From NCBI RefSeq assembly GCF_000515415.1, contig NZ_KI911783.1, positions 288,501 through 352,500 of the forward strand: a DNA stretch of 64,000 bases, read 5' to 3'. Shown here in pieces: positions 20,872-29,137 of this stretch. Position numbers and translations under genes: made by a program. Source of the DNA: Bradyrhizobium sp. WSM1417. GTDB lineage: Bacteria > Pseudomonadota > Alphaproteobacteria > Rhizobiales > Xanthobacteraceae. Numbering within the stretch: the first letter of the stretch is position 1; every line of letters starts with the position of its first letter. The notes beneath the pieces are model-generated. The model made no database searches. It was not told the origin of the DNA and worked only from the letters and a program-made list of their open reading frames with translations.

Positions 20872-20969
20872 TTAACCGCAATCAGCATTGCAGTTGCATT
20901 GTTTTAAAATCTCTATTGTCGATTGCGTTAAACTTCGGGCAAGAGCGATTTCTCGGCCCGGAGAAGCAG

Positions 20970-21842
20970 ATGAAAATAGGCTTGGCCCAGAGGCGGGTGG
21001 TGCGCGGGATTGCCTTCCTGTCCGTGCTCTGGTCCTTCTGTTCTGTGGCCATTGCGTCTGACGCCCAGACTTACCAGACGGCTGCTGCCGTTGCCGCAAG
21101 CAAGCTAGACTTTGAGCAAGCCATTCAAATCTACTCCAAAGGGCTCGAACAGCAATTCAGTCTCGAGGACCGGGCGGAGCTGCTGCGGATGAGGGGTGTA
21201 ACCGCTCAGTTGGCAAAAAGATGGGATCAAGCCGAAGCCGATTTCACGGCGGCCGTCGAAATGGTCGGCTCTACCGACCCGCGCGCTTATATGGGCCGCG
21301 GGTTTTTCTATCACCACCAAGGTCGCTTTGAGCTTGCGCTGGCCGACTACACCGCCGGGGCGACATTGTTCCCGGATAACGGGGCTTTCCCCAATGGCCA
21401 GGGGCTGGCGCTTATGGAACAGGGCAAGTTCAAGGAAGCAATCAATCGGTTTGACGAGGCAATAAGACTTGATCCGACGTCGGGTGTCTTCATGTTTGGA
21501 CGGGCCGAGGCCTACAATCGTTCGGACCGACCGCAAACCGCGCTGGACGATTACGAGAAGGCGCTGGCACTCGGATATCTTACGCAAGACGATACCTCTC
21601 GACTTCGCGTGGGCGTCGGAGACGCACATCTCAAACTGAAGAATGAGAAGGCCGCGATCGAAAGCTTGAATAAGGCTGTCGAACTCAGCCCCAACTCCAC
21701 TACGGCCCTGAGGTATCGAGGACTAGCTTATGAACGGGCAGGCGAGCTTGATCGTGCGTATCGCGACTACGAGGCCGTCTTAAGACTGAAGCCTGGCGAC
21801 GAATTCGCCGTGAAACGGCTGCAGAGACTCCGCTCGAAGTAG
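20970..21842 (+). CDS. Secreted tetratricopeptide-repeat protein
   Basis: 290 residues. A signal peptide (about 1-30: RGIAFLSVLWSFCSVAIASDA) is followed by about six TPR units from residue 38 to the end, for example AYMGRGFFYHHQGRFELALA, GQGLALMEQGKFKEAINRFD and YRGLAYERAGELDRAYRDYE. TPRs are protein-docking surfaces; a periplasmic or envelope scaffold is likely, with partner unknown. The ATG at 20970 is chosen for GGAGAAGCAG upstream and the signal peptide; the frame is open 34 codons further. Codon use is less GC-biased than in the neighbours, as is usual in this accessory stretch. Confidence 0.82.
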   Translation: MKIGLAQRRVVRGIAFLSVLWSFCSVAIASDAQTYQTAAAVAASKLDFEQAIQIYSKGLEQQFSLEDRAELLRMRGVTAQLAKRWDQAEADFTAAVEMVGSTDPRAYMGRGFFYHHQGRFELALADYTAGATLFPDNGAFPNGQGLALMEQGKFKEAINRFDEAIRLDPTSGVFMFGRAEAYNRSDRPQTALDDYEKALALGYLTQDDTSRLRVGVGDAHLKLKNEKAAIESLNKAVELSPNSTTALRYRGLAYERAGELDRAYRDYEAVLRLKPGDEFAVKRLQRLRSK

Positions 21843-21916
21843 GGATCAACGGTCGCCTGATCTACAGCTGTTACCTCGGATATAGTTGCTCGAGTGGCCT
21901 GGGAAACTGAAGGCGT

Positions 21917-21990
21917 CAGGACCGCTTTAGGTCACAGCGGTCCTGCACCGGCGGCGCGCGGCAGGTCAGCTATGGGCCACAAGCCGACGT
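21917..21990. repeat. Dispersed palindromic repeat, family 6 copy a
   Basis: GGACCGCTTTAGGTCACAGCGGTC...GCGGCGCGCGGCAGGTCAGC...GGGCCACAAGCCGAC. It shares the core CGCGCGGCAGGTCAGCTA and the GACCGCTT.../...AAGCCGAC ends with copies at 22555, 23710 and 26276. It sits at the 3' end of the glyoxalase-like gene. Confidence 0.65.
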
Positions 21991-22000
21991 CATCCGCCGT

Positions 22001-22363
22001 TTACTTCGGATTCTGGATGAGGCGAAGCAACGTGCCGTCCGGATCGATCAGAGCTCCGATCCGGAGGCCACTATCCTCCACTACCGGACGATGCAGGCGT
22101 GGTGCACCTGTGTGGGCCTGAGGGATTCCTGCCGCAGTACAGCTTGCATAAAATGCATCCAAGTCGTCGAGTCGCAGACAGCAGCTAAAGCCGTTGCTCG
22201 CTGGATCGACGGTGGGATCGGGGAAGAACTCCATAACAAGGCTGTTGCACTTGAGGATCATCCATCCCTCATCACGAAAGCCTTCCGTGAAGCCGAGCAC
22301 CTCGTAGAACTTCGCAGTTATTTCGAAGTCTCGCGAGGGAAGGTTTGGGGTTGCGTGATCCAT
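22001..22363 (-). CDS. Glyoxalase/bleomycin-resistance-like (VOC) protein
   Basis: 120 residues from the ATG at 22363, the usual length for bleomycin-resistance-type VOC proteins. Visible: MDHATPNLPSRDFEITAKFY at the start (TPNLPSRD is a Ble hallmark), DEGWMILKCNSLVMEFF in the middle and LIDPDGTLLRLIQN at the end. Members bind bleomycin-type drugs or act as metal-dependent dioxygenases or isomerases. In-frame ATGs at 22375 and 22426 are alternatives and none has a clear SD. It stands alone between two family 6 repeats, so it may have been acquired. Drug binding is not shown by sequence alone. Confidence 0.8.
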   Translation of the reverse strand: MDHATPNLPSRDFEITAKFYEVLGFTEGFRDEGWMILKCNSLVMEFFPDPTVDPASNGFSCCLRLDDLDAFYASCTAAGIPQAHTGAPRLHRPVVEDSGLRIGALIDPDGTLLRLIQNPK

Positions 22364-22895
22364 CACTGAGCACATTATCGGAACTGCGACTGGTCGCAAT
22401 GGATTGGCGGTGGTCTGGCCATCCATGGCGGACGTGTTCGGTCCCGGTCTCGCCCTGGAAGGAACTTGTTAAATATCTTTCGTTGCTGGAACGGCACACA
22501 CCGCGCGTTTTCTTTGCGGGAACAAACCCTTTACGTCGCGCGAACGGCTCGTTGAGTCCGCTTCGGGTCATCAGCGGTCTCCACCGGCTGCGCGCGGCAG
22601 GTCAGCTAGCGGACAAGATGCGGCATCCCGGGTCGATGAGCTTCCAGTATGAACGGCACAAAAAAGTTCTGGATCATGCCGGGGCTTTGGAATGCACAAT
22701 AATAAAGTGCTTCGCGATGGCGGAACCGCGGAATTCGTAGCTCAGACGCCCGGTTACGAGTCTACACGTTCCTCAATTAACAAATGACCAGAGCGTTCCT
22801 CGGGCAGATCGGCCGCGTGTGTCTGGCGCGCTACAGCAAATTCGGTGAGTTAGGTTAGCGTTTGGCACACGTTCTTTAAACCTGAGAGACTCGAA
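22364..22895. other. Gene-free gap with one repeat
   Basis: 532 bp between the VOC gene and the outer-membrane protein. It holds family 6 copy b and otherwise only short frames with no protein character. The last 60 bp form the leader of the porin-like gene. Confidence 0.6.
22555..22618. repeat. Dispersed palindromic repeat, family 6 copy b
   Basis: GTCCGCTTCGGGTCATCAGCGGTC...GCTGCGCGCGGCAGGTCAGCTAGCGGAC. The outer GTCCGC and GCGGAC are inverted, and the interior matches copies a and c. Confidence 0.65.
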
Positions 22896-23594
22896 ATGAA
22901 AAAGTTCCTTCTCGCTACTGTCGCTTTCGCCGCCTTAGCGGGTACAGCATCGGCAGCTGATATGGCCGCGCGTCCTTACACCAAAGCCCCACCGATGGCG
23001 GCCTCGCCGATTTACAACTGGACCGGCTTTTACATCGGCGGTCACGTCGGCGGCGCATTCGGCGGCAGCAACAACATTCTGGCCCCCGGCTTCACCGGCA
23101 CCAGCAGCAACGATGGTGTGTTCATGGGCGGCGTGCAGGTCGGTTACGACCATCAGTTCTCGCCGAACTGGGTGCTGGGCATTGAAGCGAACTACAGCTT
23201 CCTCGACACCAATGACAATGCCTTCGTCAACCGTGGGCTCGGTTCGGTCACCGGTCGCCTCGGCTACACCTGGGGTCCGGCGCTGCTGTACGTCAAAGGC
23301 GGTTATGCCTGGGCTGACTCCCGCCTTACGAACGGTTTCGGCGGCGGCACCTTCACCAACAACGGCGGTGGTCGCGACGGCTACACCGTGGGCGGTGGTC
23401 TCGAATACATGTTCGCCCAGAACTGGTCGGGCAAGGTCGAATACCAGTACTACGACTTCGGCACGCGGAACGCTCTCTTCACCAGCGCCGGCGGTGTTGT
23501 TACCGCCGTCGGCTTCCGCAATGACGAGCACACCATCAAGGCCGGCCTGAACTACCGGTTTAATTGGGGTGCCGCGTCGGCTTCTCGTTACTGA
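22896..23594 (+). CDS. Outer-membrane beta-barrel protein, Omp31/RopB type
   Basis: 232 residues. The signal peptide (MKKFLLATVAFAALAGTASA, 1-20) is followed by an 8-strand barrel with alternating aromatic strands: YNWTGFYIGGHVGGAFGGS, then SPNWVLGIEANYSFLDT, GSVTGRLGYTWGPALLYVKG and VEYQYYDFG, closing GLNYRFNWG. This family is abundant in the outer membrane of Bradyrhizobium, where many paralogues occur. There is no large extracellular insertion. A good rho-independent terminator follows 20 bp downstream, so this is a single-gene unit, probably strongly expressed. Confidence 0.92.
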   Translation: MKKFLLATVAFAALAGTASAADMAARPYTKAPPMAASPIYNWTGFYIGGHVGGAFGGSNNILAPGFTGTSSNDGVFMGGVQVGYDHQFSPNWVLGIEANYSFLDTNDNAFVNRGLGSVTGRLGYTWGPALLYVKGGYAWADSRLTNGFGGGTFTNNGGGRDGYTVGGGLEYMFAQNWSGKVEYQYYDFGTRNALFTSAGGVVTAVGFRNDEHTIKAGLNYRFNWGAASASRY

Positions 23595-23613
23595 CGCCTT
23601 ACGTAATATACTT

Positions 23614-23642
23614 AAAGGGCCAGCCATACGGGCTGGCCCTTT
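23614..23642 (+). terminator. Rho-independent terminator of the outer-membrane protein gene
   Basis: A 9-bp perfect GC stem (GGGCCAGCC / GGCTGGCCC) with the loop ATACG, extended by AAA/TTT pairing and followed by TTTCT. Confidence 0.9.
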
Positions 23643-23709
23643 CTCCTAACACGGAATGCTGGCGCGAGTTGGCCGCTTGCGTTTTTTACGAAGTTCTCCA
23701 GAAACTACT

Positions 23710-23787
23710 TGATGTCAGCTACGGGGCAACAGCGGTCCACGGCCGGCTGCGCGCGGCAAGTCAGCTGTGGACCAGAAGCGGACATAT
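23710..23787. repeat. Dispersed palindromic repeat, family 6 copy c
   Basis: GATGTCAGCTACGGGGCAACAGCGGTC...GGCTGCGCGCGGCAAGTCAGCTGTGGACCAGAAGCGGACAT. The core and right end match the other copies. Confidence 0.65.
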
Positions 23788-23809
23788 GAATTGAAAGAGA
23801 AGCCGCGCC

Positions 23810-23900
23810 CTAACGGGTACGCGGATGCACTTGCTTGCCGTCCAATGCGCCTTCGAGCACATCGAACACACCTGCATGTCTGATGCATGGTGGAGCAACC
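23810..23900 (-). pseudogene. Short coding tail, probable remnant
   Basis: A minus-strand frame ends VFDVLEGALDGKQVHPRTR then stop. It reads like a true C-terminus, but there is no start and no upstream domain. Part of the 23.6-24.5 kb stretch, about 900 bp without an intact gene. Confidence 0.25.
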
Positions 23901-24030
23901 TGGAGCGCCCGATGCGAGCCGCACTTCTCGATCGGGTCAGACGCGCAAATTCCTTGGCCTACCGCCGCTCGCCCCGTTGCTTATCCTATCGCATACATTA
24001 TGCAGACTGGCGTGTTGCGGACATCCGTGG

Positions 24031-24231
24031 TCACAGCATTCCCTGAGAGCGACCAAGGCCCCTCCCCTCACCTCTCCACCGGCGCCCCGCCCCTCGATGA
24101 TACCGGCTGGAAAAGAACACCAGTGGCGTGGTGTCGCGATGGTCGCAGGTCGAGACTTCGGCGATGATCAGCGTGTGGTCGCTGACATCGACGTGCCGGG
24201 TTACCTCGCCCCGTGGCCGAGATCGCGCGGT
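24031..24231 (-). pseudogene. 3' fragment of a flavin-reductase-like gene
   Basis: The minus-strand frame reads RHVDVSDHTLIIAEVSTC then DHRDTTPLVFFSSRYHRG, which resembles the end of the FMN-binding split-barrel domain of flavin reductases. The upstream part of the frame (toward 24318) does not read as the rest of that domain and no start codon fits, so only about 60 residues survive. On the opposite strand 24240-24381 reads AWRDIEQLIAEFCKAARPK, possibly another unrelated fragment. Both point to decay by rearrangement. Confidence 0.5.
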
Positions 24232-24461
24232 GCATCCGGCCGGGCCTGGCGCGATATCGAACAGCTGATTGCAGAGTTCTGCAAAGCAGCGCGGCCCAAA
24301 GCACTTGAATTGCAGCACGCTCTAGAGGTCACAAAAGCGCTGAAGGGCGCAGGATGGACACCGCCTAAAAATTCAAACTGAGACACTACCGAACTTTGCG
24401 ATGGGGATTCTGCACGGATCTGCCGGCGCGCAGTTCGCTTCGGAAGGCACGCCGAAATCGG

Positions 24462-24499
24462 TTGACCTGAATGCGCTTATGTAACATATAAAGTTACAT
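24462..24499 (+). promoter_or_regulatory. Rrf2 promoter and operator, predicted leaderless start
   Basis: TTGACC (24462-24467), 17-nt spacer, CATATA (24485-24490). A perfect inverted repeat ATGTAAC-ATATAAA-GTTACAT spans 24479-24499 and overlaps the start codon at 24498, where transcription should also begin. No Shine-Dalgarno sequence precedes the ATG. It fits autorepression by the Rrf2 protein. Confidence 0.65.
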
Positions 24500-24956
24500 G
24501 AAACGAGACAGTCGATTATCCGGCGTGCTTCACGTTCTGCTGCACATGGCACAGCAGCCTGGTCCGTTCACGTCCGAGACCTTGGCAAAAGCCATGGATA
24601 CCAACCCGGTGGTGATCCGGCGGATCATGGCCGGGCTTCGGGACCTTGGTTACGTCCGCTCCGAAAAAGGCCACGGCGGCGGCTGGACGCTGGATTGCGA
24701 CCTCACGCAGGTGACGTTGCGCGACGTCTACATCGCGCTCGGCAGTCCCTCGCTTCTGGCGATTGGCAACCGGACGGAGGCGCCGGGCTGCCTCGTCGAG
24801 CAGTCCGTCAATGCCGCCCTCGACCAGGCGTTTGGCGATGCGCAGGCGCTGCTGCTGTCGCACCTTGGCGAGGTGACGCTGGCGATGCTGGGCGACGATC
24901 TGCGCAAGCGCCTCGGCTCGCGAAAGCTTCAGGGCATGAGCGCGCATGGCGCGTGA
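24498..24956 (+). CDS. Rrf2-family transcriptional regulator
   Basis: 152 residues. Winged helix: [20 protein letters not shown] as helix-turn-helix, followed by [15 protein letters not shown], the characteristic Rrf2 wing. The three-cysteine Fe-S cluster of IscR/NsrR is absent (only single Cys in LDCDL and GCLV), so it belongs to the cluster-free YwnA-like group, which senses small molecules or thiol/oxidative stress. It is followed 27 bp later by a methyltransferase gene on the same strand. Autoregulation is likely from the overlapping inverted repeat. Confidence 0.9.
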   Translation: MKRDSRLSGVLHVLLHMAQQPGPFTSETLAKAMDTNPVVIRRIMAGLRDLGYVRSEKGHGGGWTLDCDLTQVTLRDVYIALGSPSLLAIGNRTEAPGCLVEQSVNAALDQAFGDAQALLLSHLGEVTLAMLGDDLRKRLGSRKLQGMSAHGA

Positions 24957-24983
24957 TTGGCCCATTTCAGCAAGGACGACATC

Positions 24984-25667
24984 ATGGCCGACGTTCAGAA
25001 CATGTTTTCCGATCCGCAGGCGGTGGCGAGATACACCGAAGGACCGCCACGGTTTGTCCCCGGCTACAGTGCCATGCTGTCCATGGCGGCGATCCTTCTG
25101 GCCGAGCGCGCGCGTGACGATGCACGGATTCTCGTCCTCGGAGCCGGCGGCGGCCTGGAGCTGAAGGCTTTTGCGCAAGCGCATCGAGGCTGGAGCTTCG
25201 ATGGCGTCGATCCGTCCGCAGCCATGCTGGGGCTTGCGAGCCAAACCCTCGGATCGTTGGCGCCACGCGCGCGTCTTCATCAAGGCTATATCGACGATGC
25301 TCCGGAAGGTCCCTTCGACGGCGCCACCTGCCTGTTGACCCTGCACTTCGTCGATGTCGAGGAGCGACGCCGTACCGCCTCGGAGATCCGCCGCCGGCTC
25401 AAGCGGCGCGCGCCGTTCGTGGTCGCGCATTTGAGCGCGCCCAATGGCGAAGAGGAACGCCCGCTGTGGCTCTCGCGGTACTCCGCTTTCCTGGCTGCGT
25501 CCGGCGTCGAGCCAGATCAGGCGGCGGCCGCGCGGAACGCCGTCACCAACCATCTGGAAATTCTCGCGCCCACGCAGGATGAAGCGATTTTACGGCAGGC
25601 CGGCTTCTCCGACCCGACGCTGTTCTATACCGGCTTCACTTTCCGTGGCTGGGTCGCTTACGCCTGA
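24984..25667 (+). CDS. SAM-dependent methyltransferase (class I)
   Basis: 227 residues. The Rossmann SAM site is ILVLGAGGGLELKAFAQ (about residues 46-62), then the acidic loop FDGVDPSAAMLGLA and motif DGATCLLTLHFVD. There is no recognisable substrate domain, so the target (small molecule or protein) is open. The ATG at 24984 has AAGGA 9 bp upstream; a TTG 27 bp earlier is possible. It is co-directional with the Rrf2 regulator and probably controlled by it. Rrf2-methyltransferase pairs often answer toxic compounds, but that is inference here. Confidence 0.87.
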   Translation: MADVQNMFSDPQAVARYTEGPPRFVPGYSAMLSMAAILLAERARDDARILVLGAGGGLELKAFAQAHRGWSFDGVDPSAAMLGLASQTLGSLAPRARLHQGYIDDAPEGPFDGATCLLTLHFVDVEERRRTASEIRRRLKRRAPFVVAHLSAPNGEEERPLWLSRYSAFLAASGVEPDQAAAARNAVTNHLEILAPTQDEAILRQAGFSDPTLFYTGFTFRGWVAYA

Positions 25668-25946
25668 GGCGCCACGGCTTCGTCAACACGGCCGGCGTCA
25701 ATGCGACGCCGGATGCGCCAGCGAGCGGATCATAAACCCGACAGCTCGCGAAGTCGGCGGTGTCAGTTCTGCCTTCGAAACCGGACGTGGCAGTTCACCT
25801 TTGGGAGTCAGCGAGGGGGCAGAAGCGAAGTTGGCGGAATCGAACTGGTTGCGCGAGGTTTTTATGCAACCTTTGACGGCCACGACGATATATGGAAAGA
25901 AGCGGCCAGTCAGGGGACCTTCCTCACTGTCGCTGAGAAAAGGAAG

Positions 25947-26171
25947 ATGCGCATATTTTGGATTGGATGCGGACTTATCGCCGCTCTCACATTTATCGTC
26001 ATTCCTTATGTGTCAGATGATCAATGTAGAAAACGATTGGAGCCGATGAAACAGGAGGCTTATTGGGACTGGCAGGCCGGGTGCGTGGTGAATGTTGGAG
26101 GTGCTCTCGTTCGTGAGGAGAACGTTCAGATCGGCCCCGCGATAAAGTTCAATGCGCCGAAATCGAACTAG
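25947..26171 (+). CDS. Small membrane-anchored hypothetical protein (74 aa)
   Basis: The protein starts MRIFWIGCGLIAALTFIVIP, one N-terminal membrane anchor (or uncleaved signal), then a short soluble part with two cysteines (DDQCRK and WQAGCVV) that could form a disulfide outside the membrane. AAAAGGAAG directly precedes the ATG at 25947. The frame is open 82 codons upstream, but that part reads as non-protein. The preceding gap (25668-25946) shows no other gene. Function unknown. Confidence 0.6.
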   Translation: MRIFWIGCGLIAALTFIVIPYVSDDQCRKRLEPMKQEAYWDWQAGCVVNVGGALVREENVQIGPAIKFNAPKSN

Positions 26172-26275
26172 GCCCAGTTTTGCTTTGCACCAACGCTCAT
26201 CGGGCAATTACAGACAACGACCGGATTTGCGAGGAATAGGTCAGCCACCGAGAACGCACGACGAATAAAGAGTCC

Positions 26276-26402
26276 TGAATGTCTGCCTTGGGTCAAAGTG
26301 CGAAGAATTGAACCTGAGCAGATCCACTCCGCCGCGCCTCACCAAGCGGACTTCAACGAGGTGCGCCGCTCCTTCGCTGATGGGCCAGAAGCCGACTCGT
26401 TC
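26276..26402. repeat. Dispersed palindromic repeat, family 6 copy d (diverged)
   Basis: Starts GAATGTCTGCCTTGGGTCAAAG and ends GATGGGCCAGAAGCCGAC, as other members do, with a longer interior that includes CACCAAGCGGACTTC. It fills most of the gap 26172-26436. Confidence 0.5.
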
Positions 26403-26436
26403 GTCGACCGCAGCCTGTCACGGCCGCCAAGTCTGC

Positions 26437-26946
26437 TCAATTCTTCATTGCTCTTGCCGCCTGTTCCAAACTCGCCGGCACAATCACGCGATGAAACGGT
26501 GCTATCGTCGCAAGATAGATGCGCCCCAGTCGGTTATGACAATGCACCACCGTGCCCGCGACAAGCTCGCGCCCATTTGCTGCATCGGCGCGAAGTTGAA
26601 TGGTGACGCGGAAGTCGAGATGCCGGTCATCCGCACCCACGACCAACTCCGTCGCACTCTTTGACAGCACTGGGAAGAAACCGATAACCGGCCCATGCGC
26701 CGCCGCGGCAAGACCGACGGCGCGCGACGATTTGACCGCGACTGCCGCCATCACCACATCGCGGACACGCGTGAGCGCACGAATCCACCACGCCTGTCGC
26801 TCGAGCGCGGCGCGTGCCAGCACCTCTACATCATCGCTGGCGCCCGCCGGCAGTTGAATTGCAAAGGCGTCCAAAAGGTCCGCGCCCGCGTAAAGCGGCG
26901 CAAGCACGCTGTTGCTGGGCATGGGCACGGCGCGCGCTTTTGTCAT
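26437..26946 (-). CDS. DUF2867-type hypothetical protein
   Basis: 169 residues from an ATG at 26946. The pattern YAGADLLDAFAIQLPAGASD, then RDVVMAAVAVKSSRAVGL, GPVIGFFPVLSKSATELVVG, DDRHLDFRVTIQL and YLATIAPFHRVIVPASL fits the DUF2867 family, a small START-like fold of unknown role, sometimes fused to NAD-binding domains. No good ribosome-binding site is visible; a start 63 codons upstream is open but reads poorly. The gap 26947-27218 above it holds no gene that can be supported. Confidence 0.75.
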   Translation of the reverse strand: MTKARAVPMPSNSVLAPLYAGADLLDAFAIQLPAGASDDVEVLARAALERQAWWIRALTRVRDVVMAAVAVKSSRAVGLAAAAHGPVIGFFPVLSKSATELVVGADDRHLDFRVTIQLRADAANGRELVAGTVVHCHNRLGRIYLATIAPFHRVIVPASLEQAARAMKN

Positions 26947-27218
26947 GGGATCAGGTACCGCATGCTGGGGAGGGGCGTAGCGCAGCTGGCGTTGCAGAGG
27001 ATCTTGCCGCCGTCGTCCTTTTATATCCACGCGCTCTGCATCGCAACAATCCTGCGGCGCACATGTCTCAGTTGGGTGAAAAGGGGCGCTAGCAGCGATG
27101 TCCGCTTCGGTCCGCTTTCCCTCGAGGAACGGCACTCACCCATACGCGCTTCCCAGGTCGTCATCTTTCCTCCGGCCGAGGTGTCGCAAACTCTTCCCAT
27201 CATCCATATGTTGCTTCC

Positions 27219-28241
27219 ATGAAAAAAATCGGATTCCTCTCCTTCGGGCACTGGACGCCCTCGCCACAATCGCAGACCCGCTCGGCTGCAGACACGTTGC
27301 TGCAATCGATCGAGCTTGCGGTTGCGGCGGAAGAGCTCGGCGCCGACGGTGCCTATTTCCGCGTGCATCATTTCGCGCGGCAGCTCGCCTCGCCCTTTCC
27401 GCTGCTTGCCGCCGTCGGGGCCAGAACCAGCAAGATCGAGATCGGTACGGCCGTGATCGACATGCGCTACGAGAATCCGCTTTACATGGCGGAGGACGCA
27501 GGCTCTGCCGATCTCATCGGCGGTGGGCGCCTCCAGCTCGGCATCAGCCGCGGCTCGCCCGAGCAGGTGATCGACGGCTGGCGTTATTTCGGCTACCAGC
27601 CGGCCGAGGGCGAGAGCGACGCCGACATGGGCCGGCGTCATGCCGAGGTCTTTCTCGACATCTTGCGCGGCGAAGGTTTTGCAAAACCCAACCCGCAGCC
27701 GATGTTTCCAAATCCGCCGGGGCTGTTGCGGCTCGAGCCGCATGCGGAAGGCCTGCGCGAACGGATCTGGTGGGGTGCCGGCTCGAACGCGACGTCGGTG
27801 TGGGCCGCCAAGCACGGCATGAATCTGCAGAGCTCGACGCTGAAGAACGACGAGACCGGCGAAGCCTTCCATGTGCAGCAGGCCGCGCAGATCCGCGCCT
27901 ATCGCGCCGCGTGGAAAGAGGCCGGCCACACCCGCGAGCCGCGCGTGTCCGTCAGCCGCAGCATCTTCGCGCTGGTCGACGATCGCGACCGCGCCTATTT
28001 CGGCGGCGAGCGCGGCAGCGAGGACCAGGTCGGCTTCATCGACCCGCGCACCCGCGCGATCTTCGGCCGCTCCTATGCGGCGGAGCCGGACGCGCTGATC
28101 GAGCAGCTCCGAGCAGACGAGGCGATCGCCGAGGCTGACACATTGCTGCTGACGATCCCGAACCAGCTTGGTGTCGACTATTGCGCGCACGCCATCGAGG
28201 CGATTTTGACGCATGTGGCGCCTGCGCTTGGGTGGCGCTGA
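27219..28241 (+). CDS. LLM-class flavin-dependent oxidoreductase
   Basis: 340 residues of the bacterial luciferase-like fold. Start MKKIGFLSFGHW; then AAEELGADGAYFRVHHFA and KIEIGTAVIDMRYENPLYM, the conserved barrel strands that hold F420 or FMN, then GGGRLQLGISRGSPEQV. Members use reduced FMN or F420 to oxidise small molecules. It is monocistronic, and no flavin reductase is linked apart from the broken fragment 3 kb away. The GC-rich codon use contrasts with the flanking remnant-rich DNA. Substrate cannot be told. Confidence 0.9.
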   Translation: MKKIGFLSFGHWTPSPQSQTRSAADTLLQSIELAVAAEELGADGAYFRVHHFARQLASPFPLLAAVGARTSKIEIGTAVIDMRYENPLYMAEDAGSADLIGGGRLQLGISRGSPEQVIDGWRYFGYQPAEGESDADMGRRHAEVFLDILRGEGFAKPNPQPMFPNPPGLLRLEPHAEGLRERIWWGAGSNATSVWAAKHGMNLQSSTLKNDETGEAFHVQQAAQIRAYRAAWKEAGHTREPRVSVSRSIFALVDDRDRAYFGGERGSEDQVGFIDPRTRAIFGRSYAAEPDALIEQLRADEAIAEADTLLLTIPNQLGVDYCAHAIEAILTHVAPALGWR

Positions 28242-28300
28242 GGCGAACGGTCGACCATCCTGCGGCCCCCCCCTCATGTTTCGCGGTGAAGCGCGCGCTC

Positions 28301-28459
28301 TCAAAACAAAGCGGCGCCGGCAGCCTGTCCGTAGATCATCGCGGTGACGAGAGAGAGCAGCAAGCCCGCGCCGGAAAAGATCGCGAGGATCTTCAGAGTT
28401 TCGACGTCCACGCTGGTTCTCGTCGCGCGGGATATCGCCTTTGCCAGTGCAGCCATCAT
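28301..28459 (-). CDS. Small single-span membrane protein (52 aa)
   Basis: MMAALAKAISRATRTSVDVE, then TLKILAIFSGAGLLLSLVTA, and MIYGQAAGAALF. The middle and C-terminal parts form one hydrophobic span after a basic N-terminus (N-in). The first ATG (28459) has GGAG seven bases upstream. It is convergent with the LLM oxidoreductase. No family recognised; the good start signal and membrane pattern support a real gene. Confidence 0.65.
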   Translation of the reverse strand: MMAALAKAISRATRTSVDVETLKILAIFSGAGLLLSLVTAMIYGQAAGAALF

Positions 28460-28651
28460 CGCCAGCTCCGAACAGGCCGCGCGGAGGCGCGACCTCTCCC
28501 ATCTAGCGTCATTGGCCGCATTTGCGTGTGAAGCAGATTACAGGTGATGTTGCGTGCTGCACCTCACACGGCGATGTGTGAAGAAGATCCAACCGGATTG
28601 TCTCACCCTGGCGCCCTGATGCCGCGGGCAAGCAAACGCTGGATCCGGCCG

Positions 28652-29137
28652 TCAAATCCCGCCGGGAAGCTCAACGCCCGCTTCCGTCAGGTCACGGAGG
28701 AATTTCCGCACCAGGAGCATGTTGGTTCGCTGCAGCTCGTGGTTATTGCCGAACTTGAACTGGTTGGCTTCGGTTACGATCAGTCCCTGGTCGGTCTCGC
28801 GGAAAATGCCTTGCTTCTTCAAGCGATCGGCGCGCCGCCGGACGGTTTCGATCGGCAGACCGAAAAAGCGGGACAGGGCGGCACGGGAAACGCCCTGCTT
28901 GATCATATCCGGCTCCACCGCCTGGATGCTGCCAAATTGCCGGTCCAGTTCGGGGTTCTTCATGATCTTGAGAACGTTGGCGTTCAAGACCGCATGAATG
29001 ATCATCAAGTCCAGCGGATCGAAATCGTAGTGGCGGAACATTTCGCTGGCTGCGCACAGCATGTAGGCCAACGAGTGGCGGGAGACGGTTCGGATCAAAT
29101 CCGACGCGATGTCCTCGTCTTTGGTCGTACCAACCAT
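28652..29137 (-). CDS. Winged-helix DNA-binding protein, uncharacterised
   Basis: 161 residues. The region about 85-130 (SRAALSRFFGLPIETVRRRA, DRLKKQGIFRETDQGLIVT) is a winged helix-turn-helix with a conventional recognition helix and wing. The N-terminal half (SLAYMLCAASEMFRHYDFDP, LDLMIIHAVLNANVLKIM) is helical and may form a dimer. Similar regulators occur as orphans in rhizobia; the effector is unknown. GTG-ATG tandem starts; ATG at 29137 chosen. The neighbours are a small membrane protein and remnant DNA, giving no hint of targets. Confidence 0.72.
   Translation of the reverse strand: MVGTTKDEDIASDLIRTVSRHSLAYMLCAASEMFRHYDFDPLDLMIIHAVLNANVLKIMKNPELDRQFGSIQAVEPDMIKQGVSRAALSRFFGLPIETVRRRADRLKKQGIFRETDQGLIVTEANQFKFGNNHELQRTNMLLVRKFLRDLTEAGVELPGGI

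Noticed and set aside
22345..22740. 131-codon plus-strand frame
   Set aside because: It overlaps the VOC gene start and a repeat, with no RBS or family pattern.
22727..22765. tRNA-like string ATTCGTAGCTCAGACGCCCGG
   Set aside because: It resembles a tRNA D-arm start, but no acceptor, anticodon or T arm follows; it could not be extended as a tRNA copy or att site.
23887..24381. 164-codon plus-strand frame
   Set aside because: Only its last 45 codons look like protein; the first part is antisense to the flavin-reductase fragment and low in protein character.
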